Assembly: GCA_964473255.1 (NCBI GenBank)
Contig: CAYYOT010000021.1
Coordinates: 1 to 64,000 of the forward strand
DNA: 64,000 bases
Origin: Kuafuiihalomonas sp964473255
GTDB taxonomy: Bacteria > Myxococcota > Kuafuiibacteriia > Kuafuiibacteriales > Kuafuiibacteriaceae
Reading direction: 5' to 3'
Below the pieces are notes generated by a model that did no database searches, had not been told where the DNA came from, and saw only the letters and a program-made list of their open reading frames with translations. A program made the position numbers and the translations under genes. Below are positions 8,894 to 16,923 of this stretch, piece after piece; the first letter of the stretch is position 1; the number at the start of each line of letters is the position of its first letter.

Positions 8894-9616
8894 TCAGACC
8901 GAGTTCGATCTGGTCCGATGCGCGGTACGGACGTGAAGCTCTCGAACCAGGTAAACCTCCATCGAGGAGAGGTCGATGAACCTCCGGATGTCGATGGCGA
9001 CTTTCGCCATGTTCAAGGGCATTACGGTCCAGCCGCCAAAGAAGCGAGCCGGGTTGAGCAGGTCGGATCGGTTTCGACAGAACTCCTCGACGATCCCATC
9101 CAGCGGCGGAGAGCCCTCGATCCAAGGCTTCAGGACGCGATTTCGCACGTAGGACCAAAGGGGATGAATCCGCAATGACAGGGGGGTGTGACCTCCGTGC
9201 CAGCGCTCGATGAATTCGGCATCGTCGAGGTCGGGTCGCTTTCGGAAGAGCGTGAGAATCCCTGTACCGGGCGTCACCTCGCCGTCCGGCCAAGCTCGGT
9301 CATAGGCCACCGGCGTGGCTGACTCGACCAGGTAGCCGGCGCACGAGGCCTCCGGCGGCGCATCGAGCGCGCCTTTCAATTCCGCGGCTGAAGTCTCGTC
9401 TCCCGGGCGCTGCCAAATGCTGAAGAGCGCGCAGCGATTCCGCTCGAAGGGAAAAAACGTAACGCTCGGAGGTACCTCTGCGGTCCACGTCACTTGCAGT
9501 TGCTCGGGCTCGAATCGGAGAAGACGAGGGACGATGTGGTGGCGGACTCGGCGCTCGAAGTCCGCGGGCTCCATCGTTCGCTCGTCGATGCGCAGGAGAA
9601 TTTGGATTTTGGACAT
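8894..9616 (-). CDS. EthD-domain protein
   Basis: 240 residues. The second half carries an EthD/dimeric alpha-beta-barrel signature: LTLFRKRPDLDDAEFIERWHGGHTP followed by YVRNRVLKPW. The region before it (about 1-110) may be a degenerate copy of the same fold. EthD-type domains occur in small oxygenases and in proteins required for ether degradation; no catalytic role can be assigned here. ATG 9616 (MSKIQILLRID) is used rather than the upstream ATG of the longer frame, since the latter would run into the tRNA. The gene starts 25 bp after the tRNA-Val on the same strand. Confidence 0.75.
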   Translation of the reverse strand: MSKIQILLRIDERTMEPADFERRVRHHIVPRLLRFEPEQLQVTWTAEVPPSVTFFPFERNRCALFSIWQRPGDETSAAELKGALDAPPEASCAGYLVESATPVAYDRAWPDGEVTPGTGILTLFRKRPDLDDAEFIERWHGGHTPLSLRIHPLWSYVRNRVLKPWIEGSPPLDGIVEEFCRNRSDLLNPARFFGGWTVMPLNMAKVAIDIRRFIDLSSMEVYLVRELHVRTAHRTRSNSV

Positions 9617-9640
9617 CGCCGAGTCGCCTGTGGACGATGA

Positions 9641-9712
9641 TAGGCGCGAGTGTCTTCGAACCACGGACCTCTACCATGTCAAGGTAGCGCTCTACCCCTG
9701 AGCTACGCGCCT
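9641..9712 (-). tRNA. tRNA-Val (anticodon GAC)
   Basis: The minus strand folds as a 72-nt cloverleaf. Acceptor arms AGGCGCG and CGCGCCT pair over 7 bp, the D arm is GCTC/GAGC with a short AGGGGTA loop, and the anticodon stem is CTACC/GGTAG with loop TTGACAT, so anticodon GAC. The T arm is poor: CGTGG, loop TTCGAAG, ACACT, with mismatches at 49-65 and at the nearly invariant 53-61 pair. CCA is not encoded. It lies immediately upstream of the EthD gene and may be co-transcribed. Confidence 0.85.
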
Positions 9713-9771
9713 GTGGGACGGGCTTGATACACAGGCCGCCCAGGGCCGTCAAGGACGTCTGCGGTGCCCGA

Positions 9772-11928
9772 TCACTCCAGTTTGAAGCGGTAGGTCGAGA
9801 TTCCGTTGGGTTCGACCGCCACCTTGAACGTCTTCGTGAGTTCGCCGCTTCGGGCCTCGAGCTCCACGCAGCCGGCCGGCAGTCGGACTCGAGCGAGCGG
9901 CGTCTCCCCTAGGCGTCGCTCCCCCCAGAAGATCTCCGAGTACGGTCGGGTATCGATGGTGACGAAGCCAGGGGGCAGGTCGGGGTTGGATGCGCAGCCC
10001 CGAGGCTTGGGCGGCGGGTCGGCGACCGCTCGCACGGGACGGGGCCGCCGCGAACTCTTGGCGGTCGTTCGACGCTTTTGAAGATGTCTCTTGCAGCGGA
10101 CGGCCACCATCGCATCGCGGTTCGGCTGAATTCGGACTTCCGGCGGTTCGGCCGCACACACCATGTCCGGCAGTTCGGCGCGCACCCGCACACTCGCGTG
10201 GGCCGGGAGCTCCTGGGTAAATGACGGACCGCGTCCGACCTCTTGGTCATCGACGAAGAGTCTGACCGCTTCTCGGCTCGGCCCTTCCGCCACGATCATC
10301 AACCGTCCAGGGAAGGCCTCGAGCGTGGGAACGAGCCGCTGGCCCGCCGTCTCCTCGCTCATGTCGATCGTCTGCCTGAACGGGCGGTGGTCCTTCAGGC
10401 GGAGCTCGAGCTCATAGCTTCGACCGAATACGAGCGGTCCAACATCGGAAGGCGTGCGGGCATTGGTTCCGTCGCCGAGCGGCATGGGTTTGCCGTCGAG
10501 CACGATCGTAGCGCCAGCGGGCACGCTGTCGATCGTTACCTCGCCGGTGCGCAGAGGGGGCTTGGGCTGGAGAGCGGCTTGATTCCAGGAAGGCAGCGGC
10601 GCTTTGGAAGACGACGGCTCCGGGCTCCGGTGACTGACGAGGATCGTACCCGCCACGCCGATCACGACGAGTGCCCCCAAAATCACTAAGCGCGTGAGCC
10701 AGGACGACGACTCTGGATACGACCCACCGTAGGTCCCGTACATGCTTCCGCGGGTCGCCGACGAAGAAGCGGCCAGCAGCGACGACTCGGCGCCGGCGCT
10801 TCGCGTCTGCGACGGAGGACTCACCCCGGAGACCATGATCTGGGAAGGAGAGGGACCATGAACCACGCGTCGCGGACGGGCCTCGTCGTCATCGGCTTCC
10901 ACGCCGAATCGCTCTTCGAAGTCGTCGCGACTTGCCAGTTCGCGGAGGCGTCGCTTCTCCTCGATTCGGTCGGCGAAGAGTCGCTTCAGATAGCGAGCGA
11001 CGTCGGCGTTCGTCGTCGGTTCTTCGTGGGTTCTCAGGAAAGCCTCGAGCTCGGCCTGGAGCCCCTGCGCGGTTTGATGACGCTCGGCCACATCCTTTTT
11101 CAGCGCCTTCATCACGATGCGCTCGAGCTCGAGCGGTACTTCGGGAGCGACCTGGCGTACCGGCGCGATGGCTCGTTTCGTGATCATCTCCAGGATCATC
11201 AGTTCAGACTCGTGCTTGAAGAGTCGCCGCCCGGTACACAGTTCGTAGAGGAGAATGCCCAGGGCAAAGATGTCGGACCGCATGTCGACCTGAGCACCCA
11301 TGCACTGTTCGGGGCTCATGTAGCTGAACTTGCCTTTCAGCATTCCGGTCTTGGTCTGTTCGCTCTTGGTCGCAGCCTTGGCGATGCCGAAGTCGACGAC
11401 TTTGACCTCTCCATCGTAGGTCACGAGGATGTTCTGAGGAGAGACGTCGCGATGAACGATCTCCAGGGGACGGCCGTCGCTGCCTCGCAGGTGATGGGCG
11501 TAGTGCAGCGCCTTACAGGCATCGGCGATGACTCGGGCGGCGAAGGCCGCCGACAGGGGCAGCCCGCGGTTCATGCCACGCCAAGCGATCGCGGACAGAT
11601 TCTCCCCGGCGATGAACTCCATCGCGATGAAGTACGCGTCGCCCTCCTTGCCCAAGTCGTAGATCTGGACGACGTTGGGGTGGTTCAACTGGGCGCTGGT
11701 CCGCGCCTCGTCCAGGAACATGTCGACGAACGTTTGTTGCTCGGACAGATGGCTCAGGATCTTCTTGATGACGACGAACCGGTTGAAGCCGGCCAGGCCT
11801 CGTTGGCGGGCGAGCCAGATCTCGGCCATGCCGCCGGTCGCGAGCTTCTTGATGAGCGTGTAGCGACCGAACTTCCGAACCGGCCCGATCAGCGATTCCG
11901 AAGCTCCTCTGGACTGCGGCTTGTCCAC
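9772..11928 (-). CDS. Membrane Ser/Thr protein kinase with PEGA domain
   Basis: 718 residues. Hanks-type kinase domain at about 21-290: LATGGMAEIWLA glycine loop, VVIKK lysine, catalytic HRDVSPQN (Asp161) and DFG at 179-181, followed by a GTPeq region ending MSPEQ. A Ser-rich linker leads to one membrane span (about 411-432, LVILGALVVIGVAGTILV). The outer region starts with a PEGA domain (EVTIDSVPAGATIVLDGKPM), then Arg/Lys-rich and a second PEGA-like part near the C-terminus. HRDVSPQN is the form common in myxobacterial kinases. It would sense at the envelope and phosphorylate cytosolic targets, which are unknown. No phosphatase or response gene is adjacent. Confidence 0.95.
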   Translation of the reverse strand: MDKPQSRGASESLIGPVRKFGRYTLIKKLATGGMAEIWLARQRGLAGFNRFVVIKKILSHLSEQQTFVDMFLDEARTSAQLNHPNVVQIYDLGKEGDAYFIAMEFIAGENLSAIAWRGMNRGLPLSAAFAARVIADACKALHYAHHLRGSDGRPLEIVHRDVSPQNILVTYDGEVKVVDFGIAKAATKSEQTKTGMLKGKFSYMSPEQCMGAQVDMRSDIFALGILLYELCTGRRLFKHESELMILEMITKRAIAPVRQVAPEVPLELERIVMKALKKDVAERHQTAQGLQAELEAFLRTHEEPTTNADVARYLKRLFADRIEEKRRLRELASRDDFEERFGVEADDDEARPRRVVHGPSPSQIMVSGVSPPSQTRSAGAESSLLAASSSATRGSMYGTYGGSYPESSSWLTRLVILGALVVIGVAGTILVSHRSPEPSSSKAPLPSWNQAALQPKPPLRTGEVTIDSVPAGATIVLDGKPMPLGDGTNARTPSDVGPLVFGRSYELELRLKDHRPFRQTIDMSEETAGQRLVPTLEAFPGRLMIVAEGPSREAVRLFVDDQEVGRGPSFTQELPAHASVRVRAELPDMVCAAEPPEVRIQPNRDAMVAVRCKRHLQKRRTTAKSSRRPRPVRAVADPPPKPRGCASNPDLPPGFVTIDTRPYSEIFWGERRLGETPLARVRLPAGCVELEARSGELTKTFKVAVEPNGISTYRFKLE

Positions 11929-11981
11929 GCGCGGGTTTCGACTCTACTAGAGCGCCGAGAGCGACGGAACCGCGCAGGCCG

Positions 11982-13205
11982 ATGATAACCCTAGGCACCG
12001 CGCTCGTGTTCGCATTGCTCGTCCCGTCGGCGGAATCCTACGAACCCATCGATGATGTCCGTCTGGACGAGATCGCGAAGGCGACGGGATTCGAAGCTCG
12101 GGCCGTCGAAGAACCGTGTCGGAAGGCGGGCCCCGCGGGGTGTGAGGTTCGCGCACTCGATGGGCTTCGGACCGACCTTCGGACGTCGTCGACGGTGCGG
12201 ATCGGTGTCCTCGGTGATTCACACGTGGCTGCCGATTACATCACGTCCATGATTCGGCACCGCCTACAATCGTGCTGGGGGGAGGCCGGTCGAGGCCTGG
12301 TCCAGCCCGACCAGTCGCTTCGATTCGGAGGGCGACGGCTGAGGCGAAGCGGCTTTCGGCGAGAGCGCGTGGTCGAGGCCCGAGGGGTCGGTCGCGCGTA
12401 CGGCCTGACTGGCAACGCCTTGGTCTCGGCGGGGCCGGCATCCTCGTCCTACCGAGTTCGCCCGACGGATACGTGGGTACGTCTTTACATCGAGTCCGGT
12501 AACGCGCCGGCCCGCGTTCACACGGGGACCGTTTCGCTCTCTCTGCCGGCGACGCCTCGACTGGTGGAGTGGCGGCTTCGCCCGCCGCCGGGGTCCGGAA
12601 GACTGACGGTCATGACGAAGGACCCGGGCCTGCGCGTGGTGGGCCTTTCGTTCGAGCGCGCGCAGGCTGGAGTCCAGGTGGATGCCGTCGGACCCGTGGG
12701 GGCCGAGGCGCGCGTGTATCTGCAGTTGGATCGACGAAGCTTCGTCGAGCATCTACGACTTCGGGACTACAGCCTGGTCGTGTTGCTCTTGGGCGGCAAC
12801 GACGCGCACAAGATCCGAAAGGGATGGTGGACTATCGAACGCGTCGACCGACAGTTTCGCCGGGTCGTAACCGTCCTGCAGGCGGCGCTTCCCGGCGCAT
12901 CATGCCTCCTGGTGTCGCCGATGGATGCGGGCCGCAGGGTCGATGGCCGGATCGTGGGTAAGCCCGCAATCGACGAGGTTCGCGATCGAATGCGCCAGGT
13001 CGCCATCGACCACGGGTGCGGCTTCTGGGATCTGTTCGAGGCCATGGGAGGCACCGGCTCAGTGGCGCGATGGGTGCGCGCTCAAGCGATGAACTCCGAA
13101 GATCTCGTCCATCCCCGGCGGTCGGCGGCAGACCTGATCGGGCGGGGCTTCGCGCGGGCGCTGGTCGAGGCCGTGACGGCCGAGGACGACCTGGCATGTC
13201 GGTGA
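11982..13205 (+). CDS. Secreted SGNH/GDSL hydrolase
   Basis: 407 residues with a cleavable signal (MITLGTALVFALLVPSAESY). SGNH blocks are visible: block I VLGDSHVAADYIT with Ser80, block III LGGNDAHK, and block V DLVHP with Asp374 and His377. Between blocks I and III there is an inserted beta-rich domain (about 120-240), the arrangement seen in cell-wall and polysaccharide O-acetyl-esterases of the PatB/Ape1 type. It is therefore probably a periplasmic carbohydrate or peptidoglycan esterase; the substrate is inferred only. Its last codons overlap the start of the next gene. Confidence 0.85.
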   Translation: MITLGTALVFALLVPSAESYEPIDDVRLDEIAKATGFEARAVEEPCRKAGPAGCEVRALDGLRTDLRTSSTVRIGVLGDSHVAADYITSMIRHRLQSCWGEAGRGLVQPDQSLRFGGRRLRRSGFRRERVVEARGVGRAYGLTGNALVSAGPASSSYRVRPTDTWVRLYIESGNAPARVHTGTVSLSLPATPRLVEWRLRPPPGSGRLTVMTKDPGLRVVGLSFERAQAGVQVDAVGPVGAEARVYLQLDRRSFVEHLRLRDYSLVVLLLGGNDAHKIRKGWWTIERVDRQFRRVVTVLQAALPGASCLLVSPMDAGRRVDGRIVGKPAIDEVRDRMRQVAIDHGCGFWDLFEAMGGTGSVARWVRAQAMNSEDLVHPRRSAADLIGRGFARALVEAVTAEDDLACR

Positions 13206-14674
13206 CGAGAACCAAGCGGACGAAGCATCCGCTGCCGGACCCCGGCTGGCCGACCGCCGCCGAAGCCGGCGACGCGATGCTCTTTCAGCCGATCGATGTG
13301 GGGCCGATCCGCCTGGTGGAGCGTACCTGGGTGCCGGCGATGGTGCCCTGGCGGGCCGCCGAGGAGGGATCGGTCACGCCCGAGCTGCTGGCCTGGTACG
13401 CGCGATTCGCCGCGGGGCAGCCCGGGGCGATCGTCGTCGAAGCGACGGGGGTTCGCGACGTGCCCAGCGGTCCCTTGCTGCGGATTGGCCATGACCGTTT
13501 CCTGGAGGGACTGAGCCGGTTGGTCGACGTGGTGCAAGAGGCGAGCGGGGGCCGGACCCGGCTGTTCATTCAGCTCATCGATTTCCTCATGGTCAAACGC
13601 CGTCCTCCGGCCGAGAAGTACTTCCGTCGCTTCCTTGAAGTGGACGATGCGCTGCGTTCGCGGGTTCGAGACGTGGTGGGCGACCAGCCGTGGATCCGGA
13701 GCCCGGAAAGCGAGTTCCGGCAGCACCTCCTCGACGGCGGACCCGAGCTCTGGCCGCGGGCCTTGACGCCGCGGCAGCTGGATGACCTCGAGCGTGGGTA
13801 TCGAGAGCGGGTCACGGACATGCACCTGCCGCACGTGGCCGAGCTACCGCGAGTCCTGCCGGGCATCTTCGCTGCTGCGGCTCGTCGCGCCGAAGCGGCG
13901 GGCTTTGACGGCGTCGAACTGCACTGTGCCCACGCCTATACGCTCGCCTCCTTCCTTTCGAAGACCAACACGCGTTCCGACGGCTACGGCGGAACCATCG
14001 ACGGACGTTTTCGGCTCCCGGCCGAGGTCTGTGGGGCGGTCCGAGCCTCCGTGTCCGGGAAGACGGCCGTCGGCGTTCGCTTTCTCACCGATGAAGTCAT
14101 CACCGGCGGATCGCGAGTCGAAGATGCCGCGGACTTCGGCGTCCGCTTTGCCCGGGCCGGGGTCGATTACCTTTCGCTCAGCAAAGGTGGACGCTTCGAA
14201 GACGCGAAGCAGCCGAGGGTCGGATGGGCCGTCTACCCGTATACTGGGCCCTCGGGTCACGAATGTATGCCGACCGTCTATGCTTCGGGCCGGGGGCCCT
14301 TCGGCCGCAACCTTCCCCTGATCCGGGAGGTTCGACGGGCCGTCCGCGGCGCAGGTTTCGAGGTCCCCGTGGTTGCTGCCGGCGGGTTGAGCACGTTCGC
14401 TCTTGCGGAGGGTGCTCTGCAGCGAGGTGACGCCGACATCATCGGCTCGGCGCGCCAGAGCCTGGCCGACCCCGATTGGTTCGCGAAAGTGCGCTCGGGA
14501 GCGGGTCAACAGGTGCGCCGCTGCGTGAAGACCAACTATTGTGAAGGGCTGGATCAAGCGCACAAGCAAGTCACGTGTCGGCTCTGGGACCGCAACTTCG
14601 AGGACGGACGTGACGGCCTCCTGCTGTCCCACGACGGCAAGCGACGCCTGGTCGCTCCCCCGTGGAAACGCTGA
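13196..14674 (+). CDS. NADH:flavin oxidoreductase (old yellow enzyme family)
   Basis: 492 residues. The FMN barrel shows FQPIDVGPIRLVERTWVPAM at the N-terminus, the catalytic/substrate stretch DGVELHCAHAYTLASFLS, then NTRSDGYGG, and the phosphate-binding region PVVAAGGLST and GSARQSLADPDW. A tail after the barrel has CVKTNYC and, 11 residues on, VTCRLWDR. In related proteins this tail carries more Cys and may hold an Fe-S cluster; here a Thr stands where another Cys is expected. It likely reduces enone-type substrates with NAD(P)H. ATG 13196 lies within the SGNH gene's last four codons, so the frame's longer upstream extension is rejected. Confidence 0.9.
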   Translation: MSVTRTKRTKHPLPDPGWPTAAEAGDAMLFQPIDVGPIRLVERTWVPAMVPWRAAEEGSVTPELLAWYARFAAGQPGAIVVEATGVRDVPSGPLLRIGHDRFLEGLSRLVDVVQEASGGRTRLFIQLIDFLMVKRRPPAEKYFRRFLEVDDALRSRVRDVVGDQPWIRSPESEFRQHLLDGGPELWPRALTPRQLDDLERGYRERVTDMHLPHVAELPRVLPGIFAAAARRAEAAGFDGVELHCAHAYTLASFLSKTNTRSDGYGGTIDGRFRLPAEVCGAVRASVSGKTAVGVRFLTDEVITGGSRVEDAADFGVRFARAGVDYLSLSKGGRFEDAKQPRVGWAVYPYTGPSGHECMPTVYASGRGPFGRNLPLIREVRRAVRGAGFEVPVVAAGGLSTFALAEGALQRGDADIIGSARQSLADPDWFAKVRSGAGQQVRRCVKTNYCEGLDQAHKQVTCRLWDRNFEDGRDGLLLSHDGKRRLVAPPWKR

Positions 14675-14686
14675 CGGCCGGAGGAC

Positions 14687-14899
14687 TCAGGATCCGGGGG
14701 GAGGCTCTTTGGGCCGAGGCGTTCGGCTCCTCCCCACTCGGCGCCGGCGCTCCTGGAGCTGCCACCGACGGGCCGCCTGCCACGCTTCGTCGCGGCTGGC
14801 GTAATACTCGGACCGGGTTTCTTCGCTTCGTTCGACCCGCCAGTAGAAGCCGCGCTCGTCCCGACACACCTCCACATCCGGCGGCTCGACCTCGTCCAT
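14687..14899 (-). CDS. Small DUF2188-like protein
   Basis: 70 residues from ATG 14899. RDERGFYWRVERSEETRSEYY then ASRDEAWQAARRW resembles the DUF2188 pattern (a short beta hairpin with W-x-V followed by a helix of alternating Ala/Arg), and the tail is Arg/Pro-rich. No catalytic residues. An in-frame GTG/ATG upstream (14935) would add 12 residues. Convergent with the flavin oxidoreductase gene with 12 bp between. Could be spurious, but the residue pattern looks coding. Confidence 0.5.
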   Translation of the reverse strand: MDEVEPPDVEVCRDERGFYWRVERSEETRSEYYASRDEAWQAARRWQLQERRRRVGRSRTPRPKEPPPGS

Positions 14900-14998
14900 G
14901 ACGACTCGGCTAACGGCCGCTGTGACGGCGAACAAGTCGGCCTCCGGACTTGACGTCTTGATCTTACCGAGGCCGCCAGAGTTTTACCGAGCCTCCAG

Positions 14999-15895
14999 CT
15001 AACCTGCCCGAACCTCGTCGGGGATACGCAGCACTCGCAGCCGACTCGGATCCCGCTCCCGAAGAAAAGAATCGTCCTCCGGGGACAGGGGACCCTGGTG
15101 TGCGACCAATACTTCGGCGGTTTCGGGAAGCCGTGACAGAATGGTCTGCAAGACCGCGTGTTCGCTTCGATGTAACGCCTCCCCCGGAGCGAGGAAGCGA
15201 CAGATCAGTCGCCGAGCGTCGTACTCGATCAGAGCATCGAGTCGGAAACGCTCCGAACCGAATCCGATCAGCTCGCCGAGCTTGATGAGGCTCGGCGGCT
15301 CCTCCCCGGTGAGAGTCCACATCACTCGTCGGGCTGCGGTCAGCTTGAAGAGGAGCATCCGCCGCTCGTCGTCCTGCGCCTGCTGCAGAGCGGACCAGAT
15401 GTCTTGCGGGGCGGCGGACGGTCCGTTGAATGCGCAGCGCGTGATGCCCAAGTCTTCAGTGCCCGGATGGAGCGGGCTGCGCTGCTCCACCAGCTCTTCG
15501 ACGTCTCCGTCCTCGATTCCGAAGGCGACCGCGAGGCTGGCCAGCACCACGCGTTCTTCCTCGGTGAGCGGACGGCTGCCCCCGATCACCCGGGCAGCGA
15601 TGGAGAGCGCGAGTAGCTGTCGGGGCCTGTCCTGCAGCTGCTCGACGACCCGCGCCCGGGCATCGAAGAAGAGGGGGGCCTCTTCCGCGAGAACTTCGGC
15701 CGCGTGGACCACTTCGTCCCAGTCGAGGCCCTGAAGGTCGGGGAAGTCTCGGACGGCCCGTCCGATTCGATCCCATTCATCCGGGCCGATGTCGCCGTCG
15801 GCGAGGGCCACCATGAGGAGAACCTCTAACAGAGGACCCGGGTCCGGTTTGGTGCTGGACCAGGCGCCCCACAGGCTTTCGAGCAGGCCGCTCAC
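14999..15895 (-). CDS. TerB-like (DjlA N-terminal type) domain protein
   Basis: 298 residues, no signal peptide. The N-terminal third has the TerB hallmark LLMVALADGDIGPDEWDRIGRAV, with acidic residues that in TerB-like domains bind a metal; a second similar helical unit (SIAARVIGGSRPLTEEERVVLASLAVAFGI) follows at about 95-125. The C-terminal half is unknown, alternating helices and strands. TerB folds occur in tellurite-resistance and co-chaperone proteins. A short Hsp70 gene lies 1 kb away on the same strand, with a membrane protein between on the other strand, so a chaperone-related role is possible but inferred. Confidence 0.7.
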   Translation of the reverse strand: MSGLLESLWGAWSSTKPDPGPLLEVLLMVALADGDIGPDEWDRIGRAVRDFPDLQGLDWDEVVHAAEVLAEEAPLFFDARARVVEQLQDRPRQLLALSIAARVIGGSRPLTEEERVVLASLAVAFGIEDGDVEELVEQRSPLHPGTEDLGITRCAFNGPSAAPQDIWSALQQAQDDERRMLLFKLTAARRVMWTLTGEEPPSLIKLGELIGFGSERFRLDALIEYDARRLICRFLAPGEALHRSEHAVLQTILSRLPETAEVLVAHQGPLSPEDDSFLRERDPSRLRVLRIPDEVRAG

Positions 15896-15991
15896 CCGCC
15901 AGCATTATCCGCACCCGTGCCCGCGGCGCCAATGTCCCGCTGCGAAAACACTTGGGAGGGTCTGGGCGGTTGGGGTAGGTCCCGGCCTCCG

Positions 15992-16915
15992 GTGGCCGGT
16001 TCGTCCAAACATCGTCGAAGACTTCAAGAGGACCTGGCGCAGCTGACCAACGCCGAAGGCGCCCGCACCGACGCCATGGCTCAGGTTTCGCGCCAACTAC
16101 GGACCGCGGCTCGCGTGACCGGTATCGCACTCGTCGTCATATGGCTGGTCTGCGTCGCCCTGTGGTCGGGCCTCGAGTCGACGATACCTCTATTCGTGGC
16201 CGGCAGCTTGACCATCGCGGTCGCGGTCGTCGCCGTCCTGGTACGCCGAAATCTCGTGAAATCTCAGGAGCTCGGCGATCTGGCCGCTGCGGCCGGCCTG
16301 GACCCGGCCGAGCGGGCGCAGCGCATGGGGAAGCTCGAAGGGCGAGTCGATAAGGGGGACGCCGCAGCCATCCTCACGATGGCCCAGCTCCAGATGAACG
16401 ACGACCCGAGGGCCGCTCTGGTCACGCTGGAGCGCGCAAACCTCGACAAGACCCAGAAGATGATCGCGAACCAGGTCCGGGCTACCCGAGCGATGATTCA
16501 CCTGAACCTCGGAGAGGTGAAGGCAGCTCGCGAGCTCGCCGAAGTGGTCGAACTGACCAAAGCGCCGGATGCCAAGACCCGGGCCAACCTCGCCAGTGTC
16601 GTTGCCGAGGCGTGGGCTCGCTCGGGCAATCCGATCGAGGCTTCGGAGCTTCTCGATAAGTACGATCCCGAAGAATCGCAGTATCAAGACCTGAAGATCC
16701 AGATCTGGCGAGCTCGCGCCTTCGCCGAGGCGCACCGCAAGCGCCTGCCGGGAATGCGCAAGGCGCTCAAGGAACTCGAGGGCATCAGCCCGCAGCTGCT
16801 CGCGGTCTTCGTCGGCCAAAAGCGCGTTCATCCTCTCCTGCAGCAGGAGGCGCGAAAGCGCCTGGAGAAGACCGGCATGATTCCGCGAGCCCGTATCCAA
16901 GGGCAGAGGCGGTGA
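15992..16915 (+). CDS. Membrane protein with TPR-like helical domain, function unknown
   Basis: About 307 residues. Two hydrophobic spans (VTGIALVVIWLVCVALWSG and IPLFVAGSLTIAVAVVAVL, about 60-105) form a hairpin after a charged N-terminus. The cytosolic part (about 130-290) is all helical with TPR-like spacing of Ala/Leu/Trp, for example AKTRANLASVVAEAWARSGN. The start is uncertain: GTG 15992, GTG 15917, ATG 15932 and ATG 16076 are all in frame; codon use looks coding from about 16010 on, favouring 15992 or earlier. It lies between TerB-like and Hsp70-like genes. Confidence 0.65.
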   Translation: MAGSSKHRRRLQEDLAQLTNAEGARTDAMAQVSRQLRTAARVTGIALVVIWLVCVALWSGLESTIPLFVAGSLTIAVAVVAVLVRRNLVKSQELGDLAAAAGLDPAERAQRMGKLEGRVDKGDAAAILTMAQLQMNDDPRAALVTLERANLDKTQKMIANQVRATRAMIHLNLGEVKAARELAEVVELTKAPDAKTRANLASVVAEAWARSGNPIEASELLDKYDPEESQYQDLKIQIWRARAFAEAHRKRLPGMRKALKELEGISPQLLAVFVGQKRVHPLLQQEARKRLEKTGMIPRARIQGQRR

Positions 16916-16923
16916 CCGTCGGC

